From Apus apus (Eukaryota > Chordata > Aves > Apodiformes > Apodidae): DNA of 64,000 nt. Location of the stretch: contig NC_067305.1 of the NCBI RefSeq assembly GCF_020740795.1, forward strand, positions 3,162,001 through 3,226,000, read 5' to 3'. The notes under the pieces are model-generated. The model did not search any database. It had not been told where the DNA came from and saw nothing but the letters and a program-made list of their open reading frames with translations. Below are positions 11,538-22,767 of this stretch, in pieces. Position numbers and translations under genes: made by a program. The number at the start of each line of letters is the position of its first letter. Position 1 is the first letter of the stretch.

Positions 11538-11890
11538 GTAACAATCCAAGGGCTGGAGCAGCTCTGCTCTGGAGCCAGGCTGGGAGAGTTGGGGTGTTCA
11601 GCCTGGAGAAGAGAAGGCTCCAGGGAGACCTTAGAGCAGCTTCCAGGGCCTGAAGGGGCTCCAGGAAAGCTGGGGAGGGGCTTGGGACAAGGGCAGGGAG
11701 GGAGAGGACAAGGGGGGATGGATGAAAACTGGCAGAGGGAGATTGAGGTGAGACATGAGGAGGGAATTCTGGAGTGTGAGGGTGGGGAGAGCCTGGCCCA
11801 GGTTGCCCAGGGAAGCTGTGGCTGCCCCATCCCTGGCAGTGCTGAAGGGCAGGGGGCTGGATGATCTCCAAGCCAAACCAGTCTGGGATT
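11538..11890 (+). mobile_element. CR1 LINE 3' fragment with internal deletion
   Basis: It starts at ATCCAAGGGCTGGAGCAGC. The block between GGGCAGG and GGCTGGATGATC, normally about 75 bases, is missing. Confidence 0.9.
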
Positions 11891-12479
11891 CAGTGAGAGT
11901 CCAGGCTATTGATTCCTCTCCTCCTCTTTCTGGAGAGCAACAGCTCCCAGTTCCTGGACTGCGGAGTGAACAACAAACACCCAAAGGGCTCCAGCCTGTG
12001 CAGCCCAGCCACAGCAGCTCTCGGGGCTTCTAAAACGAGCTGGGACCTGAGCAAAACCACCCGTGGGAGATGAAAAGCTGCAGCAGCCCTGGAGCCCGAC
12101 CACGCCAGGCTGGAAGCTGCGCCCAGCAAGAGCCCTGCTGGGAGAGAGAAACCAGCAGCTGGTGGCACCTCCCAGCACTGCCCAGGAGCTGGCACGGTGG
12201 GAAACCTGAGGCAGGGGCTGGTGGTGAAGGACAGGATGAGCTGGCAGGCAGAGAGAGGTGGGGGTGGCAGGAGGAAGCCTGCAGAGATGATTCTAACCTC
12301 ACAGCTCAGCCCTGCAGCCTGGCTGCTGGCGGGGGGGGGGGGGTGTCCTCCTGGCCAGACACCAGCCAGAAGAAAAGGGCTGGGGAAGAAACGAGAAGGG
12401 GGCAGTTTGGGGAGGGACCACGGAGGCCGTGGGAGAGTTGGACATCAGTGGAAAGATGCTGGGGCCATGAGGAAGCCAT
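11891..12479. other. Noncoding spacer
   Basis: It contains a G run at about 12331-12341. No gene or RNA is recognised. Confidence 0.4.
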
Positions 12480-12484
12480 AAAGA

Positions 12485-13070
12485 GGGGCGTGTTGAGGAG
12501 AGCGTGGCCAGCAGGTCTTGAGGTTCTCCTGCCCCTCTGCTCTGCCCTGGGGAGGCCCCACCTGGAGAACTGGGTCCAGGTCTGAGCTGCCCAGGTCAGG
12601 AAGGACAAGGAGCTGCTGGAGAGTCCAGCCCAGGGCACTGAGATGCTGAGGGGGCTGGAGCATCTGCCTGGGAGGAAAGGCTGGGAGAGCTGGGGCTGCT
12701 CAGCTGAGAGAGAAGGAGGCTGAGGGGGGATCTGATCAGTGCTGGTGAATATCTCCAGGGGGTGTCAGGAGGAGGGGGCCAGACCCTTCTCAGTGGTGCC
12801 CAGGGACAGGACAAGGGGCAATGGGCACAAACTGGAGCACAGGAGGGTCAAGCTAAACATGAGGAAACACTTCTTGACTCTGAGGGTGACAGAGCCCTGG
12901 GACAGGCTGCCCAGGGAGGCTGTGGAGTCTCCATCCCTGGAGACATTCCAACCCCACCTGGATGTGTTCCTGTGGGATCTGCTCTAGGGGATCCTGCTCT
13001 GGCAGGGGTTGGATGATCTCCAGAGGTCCCTTCCAACCCCCCCACTCTGGGATCCTGTGACTCTGTGAAG
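12485..13070 (+). mobile_element. CR1 LINE fragment, second subfamily
   Basis: A sense copy related to 9522-10090 and 46575-46880. It shows [21 protein letters not shown]-type coding (written here in two overlapping parts, [14 protein letters not shown] and LTLRVTEPW). It ends in GGATCTGCTCTAGGGGATCC and GGTTGGATGATCTCCAGAGG. This 3' end differs from the common subfamily. Confidence 0.88.
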
Positions 13071-13533
13071 ATGGATCTGAAGGAGCAGGATAATGAGCTA
13101 ACTAAGAAGGGGAAGGTTCACATGCCCTCGTCTGGAAAAGCAGTTGTCATCAAGCCATGACCAGTGCTCCCAGCACCCCTGGTGCTTCCAGCTCTCCTCC
13201 CAGGTGGTGGAGAACAATGAGCATCCCAGTCCCTGGGCTGCTGGGGGAGTTTCCCCCGTGCACACTCCATGTGTGCAGCAGAGAGGCTTGGAGAAGAGCC
13301 AGTGGGCAGAAAACAACAGCAGATGTAATTTCAGCAGAGCAGGAACCAGGGGACACCACCAGCATGAGCATCTCCATAATTAAAACCCCCTAATGAGCAG
13401 GCTGGCAGGGAAGGTCTCTGCCAATACACTGCAGTGTCCTCTCCTCAGGACACAGGCTGGGCCCAAGAAGAGCCAAAAGCCACTTCTCCAGAGGGATGCC
13501 CATCTCAGGTTTTCCTCACCAGTCCCAAAAACC
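13071..13533. other. Noncoding spacer
   Basis: It includes the AT-rich words CATAATTAAAACC and CCTAATGAG at 13374-13398. No gene is seen. Confidence 0.4.
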
Positions 13534-13672
13534 AGGGAAGCTGTGGCTGCCCCATCCCTGGAGGTGTTGAAGGGCAGGTTGGATGGGGCTTGGAGCAGCC
13601 TGGGCTGGTGGGAGGTGTCCCTGCCCATGCAGGGGGGTTGGGACTGGATGATCTTGAAGTTCTCTTCCTGCC
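13534..13672 (+). mobile_element. CR1 LINE 3' fragment (short)
   Basis: From GGGAAGCTGTGGCTGCCCC to GGATGATCTTGAAGTTC. It is 5'-truncated and its terminal ATTCTATGA units have been lost. Confidence 0.85.
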
Positions 13673-14032
13673 CTTGAGGAGATGAAGACCAACTGCTGCG
13701 TGATGTAGGGGAAGTGTCAGCTGAACCCATCAACCAAAACAGAGGTGAGGAGAAGAGCTCCACTGGAGAGTGAAATGAGGGAGCAGCAGAAAGGGCAGAG
13801 GGTGCCAGAGCTGAAGGAATCATTTCCAAGAACTCAGGCAACCAGTTAAAGCCTCCAGAAATGCCACCCCCCTGGGACAACCACACAACTGGACACCTTG
13901 CTCTGCCCAGGACCAGTTCTCCTGCCCTCTCCAGAAGTCTCAGCCAGGTCTTTGTTGGGCAGAGCCCGAGAAGAGTGGAAAGCAAAGGATCTTCTGCAAA
14001 AGCCACTTGCACCCAGCAGTTAAAAGACAGTC

Positions 14033-14100
14033 ATGGACTCCCAGCCTGGTTTGGGTTGGAAGGGACCTTAAAGATCATCTAGATCCAACCTCCCTGCTCC
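14033..14100 (-). mobile_element. CR1 LINE 3' tip
   Basis: The reversed tail CCTGGTTTGGGTTGGAAGGG, then ACCTTAAAGATCATCTAGATCC, is given here by its ends only. It breaks off soon after the CCAACCTCC block. Confidence 0.75.
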
Positions 14101-14224
14101 GAGACCTTCACCCCAAGTCCACACAGAGCCTGGCAGTGCAGGAGCAGCTGGCTTGGCCTCCAGGGACCTTCTGCTGGGAGATGAAGATGGAGAAGAAAGC
14201 TGGCTGCTCCCCCCAGCCAGCCTG

Positions 14225-14640
14225 TGCTGCTTAATTAGCCCTTAATTTGCATTTTCCCTCCTGGGTTCACCAGCCATGAAGAGGAGATGGGCCACACACC
14301 TTCCAGCAGCACCAACACGGGGACAAGTTCACAAGAAAATTGCCTAAGGGGGGGGAAAAAACCCAAAGCAAACCACACAGAAATGCTGACTAACTCTTCT
14401 CAGAGCCTCACTAACTGTATCCTTTTTAATTAGCAATTAACCGACTTGGAAATTCCTTGCATTTCAATAGTAATAGAAACACAAACAATGGGAAGCAAAT
14501 CAAGTCTTTAGCATTTAATTACCAGGCTCCCCTCTGAATTATTCATCAAGTGGGCAAAGAAGCTGCTCCAAAGGAATCCAGTGCTGCAATTTAAGGGGGT
14601 TTTAAATCTTCCTTTTGCCTGGTTTGCTGTCCTGCCTGTC
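14225..14640. promoter_or_regulatory. AT-rich island with homeobox-type core words
   Basis: In otherwise GC-rich DNA this stretch holds clustered TTAATTAG, TTTTAATTAGC, CAATTAACC and TTTAATTACC words, plus GAATTATTCATC. TAAT cores are typical homeodomain binding sites, and such islands between repeats are often conserved noncoding elements. Regulation of CTXN1 is only a guess. Confidence 0.3.
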
Positions 14641-15310
14641 ACCATTTCCCCACAGCTGGGTGGGTCCTGGGGGTGGTGGAGCTGAATTCCCCAGCAGAAG
14701 GAGCCAGGTTGGCTGGAGAAGTGGAAGAGCTTGGATTGGCCACCTGGCCAGCTCCAATCCTGCACCCCCCCGGGGGTGCTGAGTGGCACTGGCACCAGCC
14801 CAATCCCCCCCCCCTCCCACCCCCTGAGTTGTTTTCAGGAAGGGTTTCCAGTAAGAACATCCTGGATGTCCCCAAAACCCACCTGCCCTCAGCACTGACA
14901 GAAGCCCAAGGATGCCCAGAAGAGCCCTTTGCTTGGTGAAGGTGGAGCTGAAGGGGGTTCTCCCAGAAATCCCACCCTGCACCTCACTCATGTCAGAGCT
15001 CAAATCTCACCAGCTCCAAGTTAAACTGGTCCCAGCAGAGAACTATTTGGTCACTTTGGAGCAGCTTCATGTGCTGGGAAGAGTTTGTTCCCCTTCCTTG
15101 CTACTCAGATTCAGCTGGTTCTGTCAACCCTCCTGGTCCTTCTTAACTCTCTCAAGTCCTTCAGTGGGAGCAACGTTGGGAGGAGGAGGAAGAGGAGGAA
15201 GGCAGGGGGTGCAGCTCAGGCAGGAAACCAGCCCACCCAGGGAAAACACAGCCAAGGTGTCCTCCTCCTCCCAGCCTTCCACATTTATTCCCAGTTTCAG
15301 ATCATGTAGG

Positions 15311-15643
15311 TCTGAAGGGGCTTCAGGAAAGCTGGGGAGGGGCTTGGGACAAGGGCAGGGAGGGAGAGGACAAGGGGGGATGGATGAAAACTGGCAGAGG
15401 GAGATTGAGGTGAGACATGAGGAGGGAATTCTGGAGTGTGAGGGTGGGGAGAGCCTGGCCCAGGTTGCCCAGGGAAGCTGTGGCTGCCCCATCCCTGGCA
15501 GTGTTGAAGGGCAGGTTGGATGGGGCTTGGAGCAGCCTGGGCTGGTGGGAGGTGTCCCTGCCCATGCAGGGGGTTGGATCTAGATGGTCTTTTAGGTCTC
15601 TTCCCACCCAAACCAGTCTGGGGTTCTATGATTCTATGGCTCT
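15311..15643 (+). mobile_element. CR1 LINE 3' fragment
   Basis: From CTGAAGGGGCTTCAGGAAAG to the terminal GGTTCTATGATTCTATGG, which keeps two ATTCTATG units. Confidence 0.9.
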
Positions 15644-16598
15644 CAGGTCTGGTGGGATGTGGGATAACCCAAGAAGGAGAGAATCACCAGAAGAACATCC
15701 CATCCCATCTCACCCCCACCAAACCTCCCTGCTGGAAGGGTGGCTGACTCTGCTGGGCTGAGGACACAGCCAGGCAGGCCTGGACCACACCAGCCTGTGC
15801 AGAAGGCAACGAGAAGAAAACAGCAGCCAGGAAAGGGTGGGTCTGGAGGGGACACAGCAGAGCTTGGGCCCTGCAAAGAGGCAGCAGATGACACAGCATG
15901 TGAAATCTTCTTCTGCCATGGGATCAAGAAGCAGCCTCCAAGCCCAGCATCCCCAGCAATCCACAAGAAGGAAGTTTTCAGGTGCCCACACGGGCTGGTT
16001 GCTCTCCTGAAAGAGCACAGGCACCAGAAGAGCAGCCAACCCTGCCTTTGGTGGCCAAACACTCTGGAATTGATCTCCAGCCCAAGAGTTCAGCAGAGGG
16101 AGGGGAGAAAGTGAAAGGCAAAACCTTCCTGGAATTGGTTCCAGGTTCACCTCTTCCATGAGCACCACAACAGTCAAAAGACCTGCCAGGTTTGGGGGGG
16201 TGAGGGCAGCCCCCACCAACGTGACATTGCAGGAGCAAGGAGAAGACCTGAGGAGCTGAGGCAACCACCAGGAGCAATCCCTGAGCAGAGCAGAGCTGCT
16301 CCTCCTCCTCCTCCTCCTCTGCAGCCTCAGAACATCTCCTTGTCAGCTGAGATGAGCTGATAAAAATGCAGATCGATTCCAGGGCCAGGTCCTCAGCTGG
16401 AAATCGATGCTGCTCCCATGACTGGAGCAGATGGCTCCTCACTCAGGGGAGTGTTACCTCCCACCAGCAGGGAGGGAGACACAAAGCCTCAGGAAGCCCA
16501 GGTGTCCTCTTTCTGCTGGTCCTCAGGGAGGGGGAAAAAAAAAAAACCAACTCATTTCTGCCACAGTTCCCAGCACCTGAACCATCATGGAATCACAG
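15644..16598. other. Noncoding spacer
   Basis: It contains a (CTC)n run at 16297-16320. No gene is recognised. Confidence 0.4.
16297..16320. repeat. (CTC)n microsatellite
   Basis: About eight CTC units. Confidence 0.9.
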
Positions 16599-16599
16599 A

Positions 16600-16742
16600 C
16601 ATCCCTGGAGGTGTCCAAGGGCAGGTTGGATGGGGCTTGGAGCAACCTGGGCTGGTGGGAGGTGTCCCTGCCCGTGCAGGGGGTTGGATCTGGGGGATCG
16701 TGAAGGTCCCTTCAGACCAAAACCAATCTGGGGTTCTGTGAT
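16600..16742 (+). mobile_element. CR1 LINE 3' tip
   Basis: CATCCCTGGAGGTGTCCAAG through GGTTGGATCTGGGGGATCG to a GGTTCTGTGATGG end. It is more diverged than its right neighbour. Confidence 0.85.
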
Positions 16743-16756
16743 GGAAATCTAGGTGT

Positions 16757-16976
16757 AGACATGAGGAGGGAATTCTGGAGTGTGAGGGTGGTGAGAGCCT
16801 GGCCCAGGTTGCCCAGGGAAGCTGTGGCTGCCCCATCCCTGGCAGTGTTGAAGGGCAGGTTGGATGGGGCTTGGAGCAGCCTGGGCTGGTGGGAGGTGTC
16901 CCTGCCCATGCAGGGGGTGGGACTGGATGATCTTGAAGGTCCCTTCCCACCCAAACCAGCCTGGGGTCCTGTGATC
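16757..16976 (+). mobile_element. CR1 LINE 3' fragment abutting another copy
   Basis: It starts at AGACATGAGGAGGGAATTCT, about 15 bases after the preceding CR1 tail, in the same orientation. It ends GGGGTCCTGTGATC. Confidence 0.88.
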
Positions 16977-17417
16977 TACAAACCAGCAGGCTGGGCAGGG
17001 GCCACGGGCAGCAGGGACCAGTGTCCTCTCCTTGCCTTGGTCCTCAGCCAGGTTGGGTGTCTCAGAGCCAGCCCCTCCACGTCCCAGCTCCCGGGCAGCA
17101 CCCACCCTTGTCTGCTCTCCCCTGGCTGATGGCAGAAGGTCCCCCGTGCCAGGACACTTTGTGCCATCTCCAAGCCAAGGGCTTGTCAGAGCTGCTTGAT
17201 TTGCTGCCCCGGCTGGGAAACGCGTCCCGGGAACGTTCCTGGAAGCGTCTCCGTGGCCTGGGAAGGGGGCTGGTCCCAGTCCTCTGGCCAGACTGCTCTT
17301 ACTGGAAGAGAGGATCACAACCAGACACACACACAAACACACAGTCTGTCCCAAACTTTGGCACCTCCAGGGAAGTACACGAGTTCCTGCGGCTGGTGGG
17401 GATGAGGTTCTGTCCTT

Positions 17418-17620
17418 GCAGATCATCCAGTCCAACCCTTCCCCCAGCCCTGCCAAGGCCACCACTGCCCTGTGTCCCTCAGCACCATCTCCAGGGCTTG
17501 GAAACCCCTCCAGGGGTGGGGACTCCCCCCTGGGGCAGGGCCTGACAGCCCTTTCCAGGAAGAAATAGTTCCCAAGATCCAACCTCAACCTCCTCTGGTG
17601 CAACTTGTGATGCTGAGCTC
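17418..17620 (-). mobile_element. Probable old CR1-like fragment
   Basis: GATCATCCAGTCCAACCC is followed by CTTGGAAACCCCTCCAGGG, CAGCCCTTTCCAGGAAGAA and CCAACCTCAACCTCCTCTGG. This is a CR1-type reversed 3' layout but far from the other copies. Confidence 0.5.
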
Positions 17621-18576
17621 TGCTCTCCAGAGGGTTACTGATCCACCCACACAGCTCCAGAGCCCCCACCATCAGCTTCACCAACCCCATCAAGCAGAGA
17701 AAGGCCAGGAGATAGGTCTGCTGGTGTAACTGTGCCCACAGCAGCAGCTCTGTCACCATCCACCTCCCTCCCTGGAGGAGAGGGCTCTTCACTCAAGCCT
17801 TGGTTGCACCCCAGGTACTCCTGATCTGCCCAAGCAGTTGGTGTCCTTGTCCCAACAGTGCAATGAGAAGAACCTCAGGACAACAGGTGACACGTCTGGG
17901 ATTGACTCCTGCCCCCAAAAGTACTTGAGAACCCCAAGCAGAACAGTGCTGAGAGCCAAGCCAGGACTGGGAACTTCACAGACCCCTGATCCCTGGAGGT
18001 CTGACCCTTTCAGACCCACCTCACACATCATCCCCCAGGTCACCACAGCTCTGCTCTGGTAGCAGCTCCTCCTCACCCAGACCTCCCAACAGCCTCACCC
18101 AGACCTCCCAACAGCCTCCCCCAGGCTCTAGGTCCTTGTGCTCCATCTCCTGGCCTGGATCCCTGGAGCAACCAAGCCCCAACCACCCCCCCCACCCCCC
18201 CCATCATCTGCCAGTCCTCACCATTGATCTTTATGCCTTTAATCCTGCAGTTAAATGGTGCAGCTCTGCACTCAGAGCTGGAAAGAACCAGCCTAATGGC
18301 CATTAAGTTCCCCTTCGGAATATTAGATTCAGATCCATCAATTTTACTTTGTAGAGAACATTTGCAATAATAAAAAAAAAAAATAATCAAAATAATCCAA
18401 GCAGCTCCCAGAGCTCCTGACAGCTCAACAGCATTTTCCTCCTCAGGAGCAGCTGCTCAGAAAATCCATCAGCTGGGGGTTTAGTGACACTTGGCAACAG
18501 GAGGGAGCTGAGAGCCACGAGCAGGAGCTTCTGTCACTCAGGTGAGACAACCACAGAGCTGATAGAGCTGGTCTGG
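17621..18576. other. Noncoding spacer
   Basis: An AT-richer patch at 18220-18400 contains CTTTAATCC, GGCCATTAAG and GAATATTAGATTC words followed by an A run. No gene is recognised. Confidence 0.4.
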
Positions 18577-18922
18577 TGCTCCAGGGAGACCTTAGAGCAG
18601 CTTCCAGGGCCTGAAGGGGCTCCAGGAAAGCTGGGGAGGGGCTTGGGACAAGGGCAGGGAGGGAGAGGACAAGGGGGGATGGATTGAATCTGGGAGAGGG
18701 AGATGGAGGTGAGACATGAGGAGGGAATTCTGGAGTGTGAGGGTGGTGAGAGCCTGGCCCAGGTTGCCCAGGGAAGCTGTGGCTGCCCCATCCCTGGCAG
18801 TGTTGAAGGGCAGGTTGGATGGGGCTTGGAGCAGCCTGGGCTGGTGGGAGGTGTCCCTGCCCATGCAGGGGGTTGGATCTAGATGATCTTTAAGTCCCTT
18901 CACACCCAAAGCATTCCATGAC
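18577..18922 (+). mobile_element. CR1 LINE 3' fragment
   Basis: From GGTGCTCCAGGGAGACC to CCAAAGCATTCCATGACTCT. Near full length for the 3' region, with GGATTGAATCTGGG replacing the usual GATGAAAACTGG. Confidence 0.9.
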
Positions 18923-20280
18923 TCTAAAACCCTCCAACACTCCAGCTCCCACCCACACCCTGCCCGTTGCTCCAGCCCAGTCCTCTAGAAGGAGGAGAAG
19001 GCAGCACTGGTCCCTGCTGTGCTGCCCACTCCATCCCCCCCGAGGGGTGGGAATGCTGCCCCAGCCAGGCTGCAGACAGTGCAGCAGAGCTGGCCACCTG
19101 CTAGAGACAAAAAGAGCAGATTTCCCTGGCAGGAGCAGTGCCAAGAAGGCAGCAGGACCAACCTCCACCTCCCAGCTGGTGCCACCTGCAACAAGTGCCC
19201 AGCGGGTCGAGAGGAGCAGCCAGGCTCTTCCAGGCTCGTGTATTCCCAGGATGCTTCCAAAACCCCCTCCAGGGAGACCTGCAGGTTGGGCATTTGACCC
19301 ACACCATGTGCTGGCAGCCTGCAGAAGGTGATGCCAGCTTTCCTTTCCCCTCCTGGAAGCAGAGCAGGGGGGGGAACCACCCTGAGCTCACCTCCCACCC
19401 CAAGGGTTCCCTGGAGCTTGGGGAGGAGAAGAACCTCACCCCAAAGATCTGCACAGCTCCTGGAATCATTGCCTTTGCACGTGGACTGCCTGGCAGGGAA
19501 CAAGCTGGGCTTGTGCAGCAAGGCAGAACCTGCCAGAACCAGCCAGCCCCACCACCCATCCCACCCCCAGCCCTGCAAAGCAGCAGCAGAACCACCCGGA
19601 GATGTTTGCAAGGACCAGCACATGCTCCAGGCCCACCTTGTGACCTTGTAGGACCTCGTGCCCACCAGCCCCAAACTGGGGCACCAAGTCCCCAGTGGGC
19701 ACAGTGACCCCCCCCTCCAGCTCCTTGCCCTGAGCTGATGGAGACTAAACCAGGCCAAAGCCCTCAAAGGGTTTGGTCCCAGCAGCAGAACCTGAGCTGG
19801 GGGGGCAGGAGGCACCTTTTGGCTTTTCAGTTCCAAAGAGGAACAGCTGGGAACCCCTGGGAACACCTGGGAACCCCTGGGAACCCCTGGGAACCCCTGG
19901 GAACAGCTTCTACCTCCTCCACTCGTGGGCACACTTCACAGAACCACCGATTTCATCCTTGAGAGCAAATCATGATACTGAGAGAGAGGAGAACATCCCT
20001 GGGAAGGGCAGGAAGGTGAAGATGGGACCCGTCCTGCTCGGGGAACCCAGCTCCAGTGTCAAACCCAGCCCTGCAGCTGCTTCCATCCTCTCCGTGGCCA
20101 CCACCAGGCTCTGCACCAAACCCTGCCCAGGCTCCCCAGGGCTCCAGGGAGCAGAATTCCCTCTGCCACGGGCTCACCAGCCCCTCCTGGCCTGCCAGAA
20201 TTCCCACAGCTCCAACTCTTTCCCCAAGGGGGTCGAAATTTCAAGGAAAGCAGCTGCTTTGGGGATTTCCAGGGCTCATT
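18923..20280. other. Noncoding spacer
   Basis: It contains the decamer run at 19850-19905. Otherwise no gene, RNA or mobile element is recognised. Confidence 0.4.
19850..19905. repeat. (GGGAACCCCT)n decamer repeat
   Basis: About five and a half units, one with ACACCT instead of ACCCCT. Confidence 0.9.
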
Positions 20281-20739
20281 CTTCTCCCTCCCCCCCCCAT
20301 CCCCCCCAACCCCCCCAACAGGGCTCCGGGCAGTCCAGCCCCCTCCCCTCAATTCCAGGGAGCAGGAACCAGCTCCATTTCATTCCCAACTTTCCCAGAT
20401 CCACACCCACTTGCCAGACCCGGGGGGGTGGGCAACCCTGCAAAGCCCCCCTCCCCAAGCACAAGGGGGTCTCGCACAGACACACACACACACACACCCC
20501 CCCCAAAGGTTTCCTGCAGGAACAACTCTGGAAATCAGCAGCTTCGCAGCAGCTGCAGGAAATTCCCCCGTTTTCCACTTCTCCTTCCCCAAAAAGCCCA
20601 GCCCGGTTTTCTCAGCCCCCCCCGCCCCCGCCAGGCTGTCCTAGACCCCCCCAGCAACGCACCCCCCCCCCCCCATCCCCACCCAACCCCGGGGACCCCC
20701 CACCTCTCCAGAGCTCCCCGCCCCGGGACCCCCCCACAA

Positions 20740-21834
20740 CAGGCGGCGGCTCAGACCGGGGGGGCAGCACCGGGACCCCCCCCCCCAAGATAATTCAGAA
20801 AGGGGAGGGGGCACCACCGAGACCACCCCTCTCCCAAGCAGCTCAGACCGGGGGGCACCACCGAGACCCCCCCCTGGCAGTTCAGACCGAGGGGGGGGGC
20901 ACAACCAGGACCCCCCCACACACGCAGCTCAGACCGGGGGGCACCAGCCGGACCCCCCCCAACATGCAGTTCAGACCGGGGGGGGCACAACCAGGACCCC
21001 CCAACACGCAGCTCAGACCGCGGGGGGCACAACGAGGACCCCCCAACATGCAGCTCAGACCGGGGGGGCACCAGCCGGACCCCCCCCCAACATGCAGTTC
21101 AGACCGGAGGGGGCATAACCAGGACCCCCCCCCGCCCCCCAAGCAGTTCACATCGGGGGGCACCACCCGGACCCCCCCCCCCTCCCACGCAGCTCAGACC
21201 GGGGGGGGGGGGGGGGCACAACCAGGACCCCCCAACACGCAGCTCAGACCGGGGGGGCACCACCCGGACCCCCCCCCCCCCCCTTCCAGGCAGCTCAGAC
21301 CGGGGGGGGCACCACGCGGACCCCCCCCCTCCCAGGCAGCTCAGACCTGGGGGGGGGGGGGCACAACCAGGACCCCCCAACACGCAGCTCAGACCGGGGG
21401 GCACCACCCGGACCCCTCCCCACCCAGGCGGTTCAGACCGGGGAGGCACAGCCAGGACCCCCCCCATCCCAAGCAGTTCAGACCGGGGGGCACCACCCGG
21501 ACCCCCCCCCCACCCAGGCGGTTCAGACCGGGGGGGGCACAACCAGGACCCCCACACACACGCAGCTCAGACCGGGGGGCACCACCCGGACCCCCCCCCC
21601 AACATGCAGTTCAGACCGGAGGGGGCACATAACAGGACCCCCCCACCCCGCCCCCCAAGCGTTCACATCGGGGGGCACCACCGGACCCACCAACCCCCTC
21701 CCTCGCAGCTCAGACCTGGGGTGGTGGGGGGGGGGGGGCGGGGGGGGGGGGGCGGGTGGGGGGGGGGGGCCGGTGCGGGTGGGGGGGGGGGGGCTGGAGG
21801 GGGGGGGGGAGGGGGGGGGCGGGGGGGGGGGGGT

Positions 21835-21875
<41 letters not shown>

Positions 21876-22035
21876 GGGTTGGGGAGGGGGGGGGGGGGGG
21901 GGGGGGGGGGGTGGGTGGGTGGGGGGGGGTGGAGGGGGTGTCAGGGGGGGGGGGGGTGGCTGGGGGTGGGGGGGGGCTGGGGGGGGGGGGGGTGGGGGGT
22001 GGGGGGGGGGCGGGGGGGGGGGGGTGGGGGGGGGG

Positions 22036-22072
<37 letters not shown>

Positions 22073-22450
22073 AACCAGGACCCCACACACGCAGCTCAGC
22101 CGGGGGGGCACCAACCGGACCCCACCCCCCCCCTTCTGGCAGTCAGCTCAGCTGGGGGGGGGGGGGCGCAAACCAGACCCCCGACACGCAGCTCGGACGG
22201 GGCTAGGTGCACCACCCGGACCCCTCCCCACCCAGGCGGTTCAGACCGGGGGGGGCACAACCAGGACCCAACACAGCAGCTCCATGACGGGGGCACCTCC
22301 CGACACCCCCCCTCCCAAGCAGTTCAGACCGGGGGGCACCACGCGGACCCCCCCTCCCAAGCAGTTCAGACCGGGGGGGGGGATGGGCACAACCAGGACC
22401 CCCCAACACGCAGCTCAGAGCCAGGGTTGGGGGGGCAGCATCAAAATCCC
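20740..22450. repeat. Two-monomer GC-rich minisatellite
   Basis: Units of about 39-48 bp begin CAGCTCAGACCGGGGGG or CAGTTCAGACCGGGGGG. Two middle types occur, often alternating: CACCACCCGGACCCCC and CACAACCAGGACCCCC. Unit length varies mainly in the G and C runs. The array is interrupted by an almost pure G tract (21721-22068) and resumes after it with the same two types. All long glycine- or proline-rich frames here are products of composition. Confidence 0.93.
21721..22068. repeat. Almost pure poly-G tract
   Basis: About 350 bases of G on the + strand with scattered single T, C or A. It sits inside the minisatellite and could form many G-quadruplexes. It may partly reflect assembly or consensus error, because such tracts are hard to sequence. 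Confidence 0.85.
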
Positions 22451-22767
22451 CCCCCAAACACTGCCTCAAAACGGGGGGGGGGGGGGGGGGGATGGGGATG
22501 TGTGTCAGCACCGGGACCCCCCCACAAGCCGTTCAGACCTGGATGGGGATGGGGGGGGGGGGGCGGAAAACACCGGGAACCCCCCCCCAAAAAAAAAACA
22601 ACCCTCAAAACCCCCCCCAAAAACCTCCCACCCCCCCATTTCCCGCACCGCCCCTGCGGAGCCGCATCCCCGGGCTTGGGTTTCGGGGTTCAGCCGGCGC
22701 CCCGGGATGGAAATCAAACTTTCCCCGTTCCCCCCCCCCACACCCATAACCCCCCCCCCGTGCTCAC

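Noticed and set aside
17418-17620. Independent SINE or LTR element
   Set aside because: The order of motifs fits a reversed, diverged CR1 tail better; no LTR ends or tRNA-derived head were seen.
19773-21632. A 619-codon open frame
   Set aside because: Its second half is the GC-rich minisatellite translated as proline/glycine runs; the first half has no domain or conserved features.
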